Positions 1 to 7,635 of a DNA stretch of 13,524 nt are shown one piece after another. The translations under genes were made by a program, and so were the position numbers. This DNA comes from Bacteroidales bacterium. Its GTDB lineage: Bacteria; Bacteroidota; Bacteroidia; Bacteroidales; UBA12077. Each line of letters starts with the position of its first letter. Positions within the stretch are counted from its first letter, which is position 1. The stretch is taken from contig JAUVUS010000018.1 in the NCBI GenBank assembly GCA_030600865.1, positions 1 to 13,524 of the forward strand, written 5' to 3'. The notes beneath the pieces were generated by a model. That model had not been told where the DNA came from, searched no databases, and saw nothing but the letters and a program-made list of their open reading frames with translations.

Positions 1-6
1 ACTGTA

Positions 7-888
7 ATGCCACACAAATCAGGTTTTGTAAATATTATTGGGAATCCAAATGTTGGAAAATCGACTTTAATGAATGCCATGGTGGGAGAAAAACTCTCTA
101 TCATAACATCAAAGTCGCAAACTACCCGACACAGGATTATGGGAATTGTGAACGATGATGATTATCAGATTGTATATTCAGATACTCCGGGGATTTTGAA
201 ACCAAATTACAAATTGCAGGAAAAAATGATGCGATTTGTAGGAACCGCATTTGATGATGCTGATGTAATGTTATACATAACAGATGTTGTTGAGACTTTC
301 GACAAAAACCAGCAATATATCGATCGGCTTTCACAAATTGATGTTCCAATTTTATTATTAATAAATAAAATCGATTTAAGCAACCAGGAAAAACTCGAAG
401 CATTAGTCGAAATATGGAGCAAGTTTCTTCCTAAAGCAGAGATCATTCCAATATCGGCATTAAATAAATTCAATTTAGAACATGTCTTTAAAAGGATAAT
501 AGAATTATTACCTGAAAGTCCTCCATATTTCCCAAAAGATTCATTTACAGATAAAACAGAACGTTTCTTTGTTTCGGAAATTATTCGCGAAAAGGTTTTG
601 TTAAATTATAGCAAAGAGATTCCTTACTCGGTTGAAATTGAAGTTGAAGAGTTCAAAAATACAGATAAGATTTTAAGAATAAGAGCCAATATACATGTTA
701 TAAGGCCATCGCAAAAAGGAATTATAATAGGGCATAAAGGACAAGCATTAAAAAAGACTGGAACCGAAGCCCGAAAAGACATTGAGGATTTTTTTGGTAA
801 AAAAGTATATTTAGAATTATACGTAAAAGTTAGTAAAGACTGGCGCGATAAAGACAGGTCTTTACGAAACTTTGGATATAATATGTAA
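7..888 (+). CDS. era: GTPase Era, ribosome-assembly GTPase
   Basis: Era is a cytoplasmic GTPase that binds the 3' end of 16S rRNA and helps mature the 30S subunit. The 293-residue length is normal for the family. The GTPase domain shows the P-loop GNPNVGKST at residues 12-20, the G3 motif DTPG at 59-62, the G4 motif NKID at 120-123 and the G5-like SAL at 150-152. The C-terminal KH RNA-binding domain has the GHKG loop at 242-245. The start at ATG 7 gives the short N-terminus (MPHKSGFVNI) usual in Bacteroidota; only six bases lie upstream, so promoter and ribosome binding site cannot be judged. It is the first of a plus-strand run, and Der follows after one small gene. All motifs are intact, so it should be functional. 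Confidence 0.97.
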   Translation: MPHKSGFVNIIGNPNVGKSTLMNAMVGEKLSIITSKSQTTRHRIMGIVNDDDYQIVYSDTPGILKPNYKLQEKMMRFVGTAFDDADVMLYITDVVETFDKNQQYIDRLSQIDVPILLLINKIDLSNQEKLEALVEIWSKFLPKAEIIPISALNKFNLEHVFKRIIELLPESPPYFPKDSFTDKTERFFVSEIIREKVLLNYSKEIPYSVEIEVEEFKNTDKILRIRANIHVIRPSQKGIIIGHKGQALKKTGTEARKDIEDFFGKKVYLELYVKVSKDWRDKDRSLRNFGYNM

Positions 889-895
889 AATTAAA

Positions 896-1237
896 ATGAA
901 AGAATTAGAAGTAAAAACTTACAATTTTGCAGTTCTGGGAATCGGGCTTATTAAAAGTTTAGAGAAAGAATTTCCCGAATTAGTAAATAGTGATTTGAAA
1001 AAGAGTATCGGTGCAGTATCTATAAAATTTATTGATGCACTTAATGCTGAAGAAAATGAAGATTTTGCTAAAAATATTAGAGACTGTTATTCTAATGCAC
1101 AAAAATCAATCGAGATATTAAATACAATGGGCGAAATTGCAAATAATACATTAAATGAACAAAAAAATACACTGATAATCGAATCAAAAATAATTATCGA
1201 TAAACTCAATACAATTATCAGTAAACTAATTTATTAA
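896..1237 (+). CDS. Small helical protein, 23S rRNA intervening-sequence (S23/four-helix-bundle)-like
   Basis: This 113-residue protein lacks a signal peptide and is predicted by eye to be almost entirely helical. Its pattern fits the S23/23S rRNA intervening-sequence four-helix-bundle family: a first helix ending in a KEFPE motif, then [10 protein letters not shown] where the family has an Ala-Val-Ser-Ile segment, then an Asn-Ala-Gln helix, and a last helix ending KLI. The usual Asn-Ile-Ala-Glu-Gly motif after Val-Ser-Ile is not preserved, so it would be a divergent member. The frame can be opened at a TTG at 872 inside era, but ATG 896, seven bases after the era stop, is the better start. 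Sitting between two ribosome-assembly GTPases suggests co-transcription and perhaps an RNA- or ribosome-related role, but that is inference. An unrelated helical hypothetical protein is the alternative. Confidence 0.8.
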   Translation: MKELEVKTYNFAVLGIGLIKSLEKEFPELVNSDLKKSIGAVSIKFIDALNAEENEDFAKNIRDCYSNAQKSIEILNTMGEIANNTLNEQKNTLIIESKIIIDKLNTIISKLIY

Positions 1238-1247
1238 AATACAAACC

Positions 1248-2546
1248 ATGATTGTAGCAATAGTAGGAAGACCTAACGTGGGGAAATCAACATTGTTTAA
1301 CCGGCTTACGGAAACAAAACAAGCAATAGTTGATGAAATAAGCGGGGTTACGAGAGACAGGTTATATGGAATAGCAGATTGGGCAGGGAAAGAGTTCTCG
1401 GTAATTGATACTGGTGGCTACATTCTTAATTCAGATGATATTTTCGAAGAAGAAATAAGAAAGCAAGTTGATATTGCTGTGGAAGAAGCAAATTTAATTC
1501 TTTTCGTTGTCGATGTTACAAGTGGCATAACGGATATGGATGACACTGTTGCTCAAATTCTTCGAAAATCGAATAAAAATATATTGCTTGTTGTAAACAA
1601 AGTAGATAACAATAAACGAATTCTGGAGGCGAATGAGTTTTATAAATTCGGCTTAGGCGATCCTATTAGTATTTCATCTATAAACGGAAGCGGAACAGGT
1701 GAATTACTCGACAAAGTTGTTAGTTACATTGAAAAAGAAGATGCCGAAGGAGAACTTGATATTCCAAAATATACAGTTGTGGGGCGCCCCAATGTTGGTA
1801 AATCATCACTGATTAATGCTTTAATTGGCGAAGAAAGAAACATTGTAACTCCAATTTCGGGAACAACACGAGATTCAATTTACACACGATACAATAAATT
1901 TAATCAGGATTTCTATTTAGTTGACACTGCCGGAATTCGTAAGAAAGGAAAGGTTACTGAAAATCTTGAATTTTACTCAGTTTTACGTTCAATACGATCG
2001 ATAGAAAAAGCAGATGTTTGTTTGCTTTTAATAGATGCTACACAGGGTATGGAGGCGCAAGACCTTAACATAATAAGACTTATTCAAAAAAATAATAAAG
2101 GTCTGGTGATACTGGTTAACAAGTGGGATTTAATTGAAAAAGAAACCAATACATCGAAAGATTACACACAGAAAGTAAAAGAGAAAATGTCGCCATTTGT
2201 TGATGTACCTATTATTTTTACTTCTGTATTAACTAAACAACGTATCCATAAAGTACTTGAGGAAGCCAAACAAGTTTATGAAAACAGGAGGAAGAAAATC
2301 ACAACATCTAAATTAAACGAAGTAATGCAAGCTGTTATTGAAGCTTATCCTCCACCATCGATAAAAGGCAAGTTTGTTAAAATAAAATATATTACCCAGT
2401 TAAATACCTTTTATCCATCGTTTGCATTTTTTTGTAATTTACCGCAATATGTTAAAGATCCTTATAAAAGATATCTCGAAAATAAACTCAGAGAAAACTT
2501 TGGTTTTACAGGATCACCCATTCAGATTTATATGAGAAAAAAATAA
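1248..2546 (+). CDS. der: GTPase Der (EngA), tandem-G-domain ribosome-assembly GTPase
   Basis: Der is an essential cytoplasmic GTPase with two G domains in tandem that acts in 50S subunit assembly. The first domain has P-loop GRPNVGKST at residues 7-15, DTGG at 54-57 and NKVD at 117-120. The second has GRPNVGKSS at 179-187, DTAG at 226-229 and NKWD at 291-294. A KH-like C-terminal domain follows from about residue 350, ending in the family-typical [11 protein letters not shown]. The 432-residue length is normal. ATG 1248 places the P-loop at the usual distance from the N-terminus. The gene lies 10 bases after the small helical gene and 3 bases before the lipoprotein gene, so it is probably co-transcribed with era. 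Confidence 0.97.
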   Translation: MIVAIVGRPNVGKSTLFNRLTETKQAIVDEISGVTRDRLYGIADWAGKEFSVIDTGGYILNSDDIFEEEIRKQVDIAVEEANLILFVVDVTSGITDMDDTVAQILRKSNKNILLVVNKVDNNKRILEANEFYKFGLGDPISISSINGSGTGELLDKVVSYIEKEDAEGELDIPKYTVVGRPNVGKSSLINALIGEERNIVTPISGTTRDSIYTRYNKFNQDFYLVDTAGIRKKGKVTENLEFYSVLRSIRSIEKADVCLLLIDATQGMEAQDLNIIRLIQKNNKGLVILVNKWDLIEKETNTSKDYTQKVKEKMSPFVDVPIIFTSVLTKQRIHKVLEEAKQVYENRRKKITTSKLNEVMQAVIEAYPPPSIKGKFVKIKYITQLNTFYPSFAFFCNLPQYVKDPYKRYLENKLRENFGFTGSPIQIYMRKK

Positions 2547-2549
2547 ATT

Positions 2550-3032
2550 GTGAAAAGATTAGTACTAATCATATCAACAATAATATTATTTTTTATTGCT
2601 TGTGAAAAAACTGAGGAGTATTCTGAAATACCTTTCATAAAATATTATGATTTTAATTTCGATAAAGAAATTATTAACGGATTTGAAAACCAAATTGGGT
2701 TTTTACAATTTGATTTTGTCGATGGAAATGGTGATATCGGATTTGCTGAAAATTCAGATACAATAATTGATGTTGAAATTCCTGACGTTTTTATTTATGA
2801 ATACACCAAAATAAATGGTGTTTTTACTGCTAGCGATACAATTTACTTTTTGCTACCATATTTCTCAGAAGGAGTTTACAGGAAATATATTAAGGGTGAT
2901 ATGAAAATAAAAATCTATTTAATAAATCAGGTAAACGATACTATAAAATTCGATTTTCAGATTATGGACAGGGAATATCAATTAAGTAACCTTGAATCAA
3001 CACCTGAGTTTATTGTTCCGGAATGGAATTAA
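2550..3032 (+). CDS. Small predicted lipoprotein, function unknown
   Basis: This 160-residue protein has a Lys-Arg N-terminus, a hydrophobic stretch (residues 4-17) and a Cys at 18 after Phe-Ile-Ala, which fits a lipoprotein signal in this phylum even though Phe at -3 is not classical. The mature part is acidic and probably beta-rich. It carries DGNGD at residues 58-62, a calcium-loop-like Asp-x-Asn-x-Asp pattern that recurs in small Bacteroidota lipoproteins. The start is GTG at 2550, three bases after the der stop; no upstream ATG in frame offers a better start. Close spacing implies it is read with der, but nothing ties its function to ribosome assembly. I do not recognise a named family. 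It is likely membrane-anchored. Confidence 0.85.
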   Translation: MKRLVLIISTIILFFIACEKTEEYSEIPFIKYYDFNFDKEIINGFENQIGFLQFDFVDGNGDIGFAENSDTIIDVEIPDVFIYEYTKINGVFTASDTIYFLLPYFSEGVYRKYIKGDMKIKIYLINQVNDTIKFDFQIMDREYQLSNLESTPEFIVPEWN

Positions 3033-3053
3033 CAATTTGCTTGTCAATTTGTT
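3031..3053. promoter_or_regulatory. Twin CAATTTG palindrome (imperfect 23-bp dyad), possible operator or weak terminator
   Basis: The arms AACAATTTG (3031-3039) and CAATTTGTT (3045-3053) are inverted repeats with a single T-T mismatch around a 5-base spacer. Because CAATTTG is itself a near-perfect palindrome, the two copies are also direct repeats 12 bp apart. The dyad starts inside the lipoprotein stop codon and lies 33 bp before the hemerythrin start. It could be an operator for the hemerythrin-regulator pair or an AT-rich weak terminator, since it is followed by ATATTTT. The hairpin would be weak, which favours the operator reading slightly. Confidence 0.35.
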
Positions 3054-3085
3054 ATATTTTCCACATATATTAAAGATTTTAAAAA

Positions 3086-3823
3086 ATGATAATCACGAAA
3101 AATATTAAAATGGCTGATGTAATTCATACGAATTATTTCACATTATCGGTTCTTAACCGTTTTGGTATTGAGCTGGGATTTGGTGATAAATCGGTTGACG
3201 AAGTCTGTAAAAAAAACAATGTTGATGTAGATTTCTTTTTAGAAATAGTAAATGCTTTTGTTGATAAGGATTACTTCCCGAAAAAACATTTACAAACATT
3301 TTCGGTAAAACTTATAACCGACTATTTACAAAAAACACACGATTATTATCATAAATTAAAAGTTCCCGAAATTGAGAATTTAATTGAAGAAATGGTTGAT
3401 TCTTGTTATACACAAAAAGAAAATATTGTATTATTAAAGAAATTCTTTAACGATTACAAACAGGAACTATTGAATCATACTCATCGTGAGGAAAAAATAG
3501 TTTTCCCTTATACGCTTGCTATTGAAAAAGCCTATAATTCAGAAGAATCAGATAATTCAGTTATTGAATTAATGGAAACCTATTCTATAGAAATTTTTCA
3601 AAATGAACATGATAACATCGAAGAAAAACTTCTCGACCTGAGAAATATTATTATTAAATACCTTCCACAACCTAAAAATTCAAGGTTGTGTAACAAACTA
3701 CTTTACGAATTATTCAATCTCGAACAAGATATAAATGATCATTCAAGAATTGAAGAAAAAGTCCTTGTTCCAAAAATTCGTGAAATGGAAAAAATAATTA
3801 CAAAAAGATTTGCCAAAAAGTAG
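3086..3823 (+). CDS. Hemerythrin-domain protein related to RIC/ScdA di-iron repair proteins
   Basis: This 245-residue cytoplasmic protein has two parts. Residues 9-60 resemble the ScdA_N (DUF542) module of iron-sulfur-cluster repair proteins (RIC/YtfE/ScdA). The rest is a hemerythrin-like four-helix bundle. Candidate di-iron ligands are H85 (and H89), H131 with E135 in HTHREE, H175 in NEHDN, and H219 with E223 in DHSRIEE, matching the His and HxxxE pattern of the family. The signature CCGG of ScdA_N is replaced by GFGD at 31-34, so the cysteine chemistry of classical RIC proteins is absent. A role in sensing or handling oxygen, nitric oxide or iron is inferred. ATG 3086 is preceded by a 53-bp spacer, so it may have its own promoter, and it is followed six bases later by a LuxR-type regulator gene. 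MADV at residue 9 is an alternative start. Confidence 0.88.
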   Translation: MIITKNIKMADVIHTNYFTLSVLNRFGIELGFGDKSVDEVCKKNNVDVDFFLEIVNAFVDKDYFPKKHLQTFSVKLITDYLQKTHDYYHKLKVPEIENLIEEMVDSCYTQKENIVLLKKFFNDYKQELLNHTHREEKIVFPYTLAIEKAYNSEESDNSVIELMETYSIEIFQNEHDNIEEKLLDLRNIIIKYLPQPKNSRLCNKLLYELFNLEQDINDHSRIEEKVLVPKIREMEKIITKRFAKK

Positions 3824-3829
3824 TACCAG

Positions 3830-4483
3830 ATGTACAAAGCAACTTTTATAATAATTGAAAAATCATACTTAATTAGAAAAGGATTAATTTCTATTATCGA
3901 AAAGATACCTAACACGCAGGTAATTCAACAGTTCGACAATGAGGATGATTTGAAAACTCCGGCTAATTTTGAATCCGATTTTATTATTATAAATCCTAAC
4001 TTACTTAATGCAAATACACTAAATATTATTAAGAAAATCACACCCTCACCTGCCTTATCTGCCTGCTCGGCAGACAGGTCGGCAGGCAGACGGGCAAGAA
4101 AAACACAAGTGATTTCTATCTCTGAAAAATCAACTGTATTAACAAAAGAATTTGAATGGACTGCGCAAATTTATTTGGATGACACTCAAAATTCAATTCT
4201 TAAAAAACTTAATACTTTAATTGGAAACCGTGAAACAAAAAATGTAAAATCAGAAGTTCCGGAAGAAATTAGTAAACGAGAAATTGATATTCTTAAAAAT
4301 ATTGCACTGGGCTACTCTAATAAAGAAATTGCCGATAAATTATTTATAAGTACACACACGGTTGTAACACACAGAAAAAATATAACCCGGAAACTTGGTA
4401 TTAAAACAGTTCCGGGCTTAACAATATATGCTATTTTAAATAAAATTATCGATATTAACGATACGGGTAAATCTAAATCCTAA
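3830..4483 (+). CDS. LuxR-type transcriptional regulator with degenerate receiver domain and an in-frame repeat insertion
   Basis: This 217-residue protein has a receiver-like N-terminal domain (about 1-131) and a GerE/LuxR helix-turn-helix (about 145-207) with a complete core: ISKREIDILKNIALGYSNKE, then IADKLFISTHTV, then HRKNITRKLGIKT. The receiver lacks its chemistry: the acidic pair after strand 1 is EK (10-11) and the phosphoacceptor position is Asn 55, so normal Asp phosphorylation is not expected. Residues 72-91 are encoded by a GC-rich palindromic insertion between helix 3 and strand 4 (VISIS, 94-98); the frame stays open. The gene starts six bases after the hemerythrin gene, and a model in which the hemerythrin protein informs the regulator is attractive but unproven. 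Its 3' end overlaps the convergent phosphatase gene by 11 bp. Confidence 0.88.
   Translation: MYKATFIIIEKSYLIRKGLISIIEKIPNTQVIQQFDNEDDLKTPANFESDFIIINPNLLNANTLNIIKKITPSPALSACSADRSAGRRARKTQVISISEKSTVLTKEFEWTAQIYLDDTQNSILKKLNTLIGNRETKNVKSEVPEEISKREIDILKNIALGYSNKEIADKLFISTHTVVTHRKNITRKLGIKTVPGLTIYAILNKIIDINDTGKSKS
4043..4102. repeat. GC-rich palindromic insertion element inside the regulator gene
   Basis: The segment is strikingly GC-rich (27 of 38 bases at 4058-4095) in an AT-rich gene. TCTGCCTGC (4058-4066) is the exact reverse complement of GCAGGCAGA (4082-4090), and TGCC (4051-4054) can extend the stem with GGCA (4093-4096) across a small internal loop. An alternative hairpin pairs TCTGCC (4058-4063) with GGCAGA (4069-4074). 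The right part is a 12-bp tandem repeat, TCGGCAGACAGG then TCGGCAGGCAGA (10 of 12 identical). It encodes about 20 residues rich in Ala, Ser and Arg, unlike the rest of the protein. This looks like a small non-autonomous palindromic repeat (REP- or MITE-like). Exact borders are uncertain by a few bases. Confidence 0.72.
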
Positions 4484-7400
4484 CGCCCATAAACAATACA
4501 TCATCAACTTGTTGTAATTTGCCTCTCCACTCATCAAAAGTTTTACCAACATATTCTTGCTGTACTTCCATAGGTTTATTACACACATCAGCCAACATAT
4601 TCTTCACCCTGTCCATTTTGAATTTTTTACCTCTTGGCCCGCCAAACTGGTCAGGGTATCCATCAGGAAACATATAAATAATATCTCCCTGATGCAATTG
4701 AAAGCCAATGTTTTCAAAACGTTTTTGTGCCCCTGGATCTCCTCCAATAGACGCTTTGGTTCCTTTTACATATTGCAATTCTTTGTCCTTATAAAGAATA
4801 AGCGGACGCATAGCCGATGAAAATCTCATGTAATGTGTATTTACATCAATTTCACATACGATAATATCCATTCCGTCGTGGGCTCTCTCAGCATCAATAT
4901 TCTGATTTAATGTGCTTTGTAATTTTTTATCGAGTTGCTCCAAAATTGCTGATGGTGAATCGACATTGTCTCTATAGCAAATATCTTTAATTAATGTCGT
5001 GCCTATCATAGACATAAATGCACCCGGAACACCATGTCCGGTAGAGTCAGCACAAACCATTAAAAACTTATCATCGTTAACACGATCATACCAATAGAAG
5101 TCTCCACTTACAATATCCCTTGGTTGATAGTAAACAAACGCTTCGGAAAAATACTCGTTGATAGTTGCCAATGATGGTAAAATACTTTCCTGAATTCTTT
5201 GTGCATAATTAATACTATCGGTAATATCACGGTTTTTTATTTCAAGCTCTTCCTTTTGCTTAACTACTTCTTTTGTTCTTATATTAAGTTCATTTTCCAG
5301 ATACTCCTGTAAAGCCTTTTGTTTCCGCTCACGATACTTAATATACCAGTATATTATACCGGCACCAATAATAATCGAAAGGCTTATAAACCACCATGTC
5401 TTCCAGAAAGGAGGACGAATACTTATTTTTATCTCAAGTGGTTCTTCAACACAGTATCCATCAGAATTACATGCTTTAAGTATAAAAGTGTAATTGCCAT
5501 CCTCAATTCTTGGATAGTAAGCCTCTCTGGTTTGTGTAACTTTTGACCACTCAAGATCATATCCGTCAAGTTTATACTGGTAACTTACACCTTCAGGGTT
5601 ACTATAACTTAAGCCAACATAGGCAATATTTAATTTATGTATTTTATACTTAAGATTTATTGGCTCCTTAAAATTAATTGGCTGTTCGGAGAAAAGAATT
5701 TCTGAAATATTAAGTTTTGGTGCACATATATTTTTCTTTTCTTTTGAACTATCGTAAATAACCAAACCATCGGTTGTTCCGGTAAGAATAACTCCTGTTT
5801 CCTGTTTTAAAACGGCATTGTAATTACAATCACCTGTTATACCTGTTTCTGTACTATATACTTTTATATCCCCACTATTAATATCAATACTGCTCATTCC
5901 TAATTTATGACCAATCCATACTCTCCCAACATTATCACATATTATACTATAACAGTAATTCGATTTTAATCCATTATCTGTTGAATAATATTTGATACTA
6001 TCTTCTTCATATTTAAATACACCGTCTCCGTAAGTTACAGCCCAGATATTTCCATTTATATCTTCAGTAATTGAAGTAAATTCAAGATTTATATTACCTG
6101 CGATTGTGTAATTTAAATCACTGTTTAACACAAATACTCCATGACTTTTAGTTGCAACCCATGGATTCTTGTCTGAATCAACATAAACATATTTTATATT
6201 ATTATAAGGTAAGCCCTGAGTTGTATTAAATAACTCACTTTTTCCTGATGTGAGGTCGAATACTAATACTCCATTTTCGGTTCCAACCCAGACAGTATTT
6301 TCGAGTCCGGTAATTGAATTTATCTTATTTCCCAGCGAATTATTCGCTTTGTAATATATTTTAGCTCTATCCGATTTTGTGCTCAAATGATAAACTCCGC
6401 TTTCATCTGTACCAATCCAAAGATTTTGATTTTGATCTAAATATAGTGCTACAATTTTATCTTTTGGGATTCCATTTTCCCAGTTTAATATAACAACCTT
6501 ATTCGTTTCCTTATCAATTTTTGCAATTACATTTTCTCCTCCAAGCCAAATTGTAGATTCTGATTCGGCAATAGATAATATATTACCTTTTAATTCCTCA
6601 ATATCTTTATAATGAAGAGTAAAAGCTTCATCAACAGAAAATGCCAAACCATTTCCATAGGTTGCTATCCAATAATTGCCTTCCCAGTCCTGATAAACAG
6701 TTTTAACAAAATTATTTGAAAGACCGTTTGCTGTTGAATAGTGTACTATGTTAGTATAATTAAAATCAGATTTTTCATCAGGAATAAGTTTAAATATACC
6801 TTGTCCGAATGTACTAACCCAAAGAACATTTTCATTGTCTTCTAATATGGATTGAACATTTTCATATCCCATATTATACTTCTCTCCAACGTTGGAAATT
6901 TCATAAGAATCAAAATTGTCGCCCTTCTCTTTTAAAAGGAAAAACCCTGAGTCTTCTGTTCCAACCCAGAATATATTCTTTTTCGTACTTACATCAACGG
7001 TTTGAACAGCGATGTAATCCAATTCTTTAATAGAATATACCTCAATAAATCCCTCATCTTTTAATGAATAAAGACTTAAACCATTAGGGGTACCTATTAA
7101 AAAATAATCCTTACCCACTGGGAATATTGAATAAATTAATTTACCGGTAAAAGCATTTATAAATGTTTCTGTTTTAAAATCCTTATCAATTTTAATCAGT
7201 CCATTATTTTGAGTAGCAATATACACATTGCCTTTTTTATCCCCTGCAATATCAGTTATTGTACTGGTAATTTCATCACCAATATCCAAAAGTTTAATAT
7301 TAATACCATCGTAATAAGTAAGCTGACCGGAATTGTGTCCAAACCATAAAATTCCATTATCATCTAAATAACTTGAAGTAACAAACCCTTTAGTTAAAGA

Positions 7401-7628
7401 ATCATCAACTTCGCTTACCTTAAATTCGAAACCATCGAACCGACACAAACCTTCCCCTGTTCCTATCCAAATGAAACCATCCTGGTCTTCACTAATTGTA
7501 TAAACAAATGGATGACTTAATCCCTCTTCAATATTATATTCTTTGAATTGATACGTTTGTCCAAATATATTTTGGACAAGAAGGGTTAGTATCAATAGTA
7601 CCGTAAATTTAACTTTTGAGCCACTCAT
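4473..7628 (-). CDS. Membrane sensor: double propeller, Y_Y_Y, coiled coil, SpoIIE/PP2C serine phosphatase
   Basis: This 1051-residue protein has a signal peptide (1-23, cut before Gln 24). It then has about 14 Reg_prop repeats such as GFIWIGTGEGL and NQNLWIGTDESG (about 45-650), enough for two seven-bladed propellers. A Y_Y_Y domain (about 661-738), a membrane helix (about 745-765) and a coiled coil (766-802) follow. A PP2C/SpoIIE domain runs from about 804 to the end. Probable metal ligands are D838 and D843 (DIVSGD), D861 (ADSTGHG), D918 (HDGMD), D989 (PDGYPDQFGG) and D1042/D1043. The propellers would be periplasmic and the phosphatase cytoplasmic. Family members dephosphorylate anti-sigma antagonists or similar proteins; no such partner lies here. 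It is the last gene of the minus-strand operon, starting seven bases after the upstream gene. The usual histidine-kinase and AraC outputs of such propeller sensors are absent. Confidence 0.93.
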   Translation of the reverse strand: MSGSKVKFTVLLILTLLVQNIFGQTYQFKEYNIEEGLSHPFVYTISEDQDGFIWIGTGEGLCRFDGFEFKVSEVDDSLTKGFVTSSYLDDNGILWFGHNSGQLTYYDGINIKLLDIGDEITSTITDIAGDKKGNVYIATQNNGLIKIDKDFKTETFINAFTGKLIYSIFPVGKDYFLIGTPNGLSLYSLKDEGFIEVYSIKELDYIAVQTVDVSTKKNIFWVGTEDSGFFLLKEKGDNFDSYEISNVGEKYNMGYENVQSILEDNENVLWVSTFGQGIFKLIPDEKSDFNYTNIVHYSTANGLSNNFVKTVYQDWEGNYWIATYGNGLAFSVDEAFTLHYKDIEELKGNILSIAESESTIWLGGENVIAKIDKETNKVVILNWENGIPKDKIVALYLDQNQNLWIGTDESGVYHLSTKSDRAKIYYKANNSLGNKINSITGLENTVWVGTENGVLVFDLTSGKSELFNTTQGLPYNNIKYVYVDSDKNPWVATKSHGVFVLNSDLNYTIAGNINLEFTSITEDINGNIWAVTYGDGVFKYEEDSIKYYSTDNGLKSNYCYSIICDNVGRVWIGHKLGMSSIDINSGDIKVYSTETGITGDCNYNAVLKQETGVILTGTTDGLVIYDSSKEKKNICAPKLNISEILFSEQPINFKEPINLKYKIHKLNIAYVGLSYSNPEGVSYQYKLDGYDLEWSKVTQTREAYYPRIEDGNYTFILKACNSDGYCVEEPLEIKISIRPPFWKTWWFISLSIIIGAGIIYWYIKYRERKQKALQEYLENELNIRTKEVVKQKEELEIKNRDITDSINYAQRIQESILPSLATINEYFSEAFVYYQPRDIVSGDFYWYDRVNDDKFLMVCADSTGHGVPGAFMSMIGTTLIKDICYRDNVDSPSAILEQLDKKLQSTLNQNIDAERAHDGMDIIVCEIDVNTHYMRFSSAMRPLILYKDKELQYVKGTKASIGGDPGAQKRFENIGFQLHQGDIIYMFPDGYPDQFGGPRGKKFKMDRVKNMLADVCNKPMEVQQEYVGKTFDEWRGKLQQVDDVLFMGVRI

Positions 7629-7635
7629 AGCTTAA

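Noticed and set aside
137..473. Two minus-strand open frames inside era
   Set aside because: They are shadows of a fully conserved gene; no start signal or protein-like composition supports them.
872..895. TTG at 872 as an earlier start for the small helical gene
   Set aside because: It lies inside era, is a rarer start codon, and adds eight unlike residues; ATG 896 sits just after the era stop.
3036..3060. Bacteroidota-type promoter (TTTG at 3036 with TATATTTT at 3053) before the hemerythrin gene
   Set aside because: The spacing of 13 bp is shorter than usual and the -7 element lacks its final G; too weak to list as a promoter.
4449..4462. ATCG/CGAT hairpin near the 3' end of the regulator gene as a terminator
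   Set aside because: The stem is only four pairs with no T-run, and it lies inside the coding sequence.
3830..4483. Regulator gene as a pseudogene because of the insertion
   Set aside because: The frame remains open, the insertion falls in a loop, and the helix-turn-helix is complete; it is better read as an intact gene carrying an insertion.
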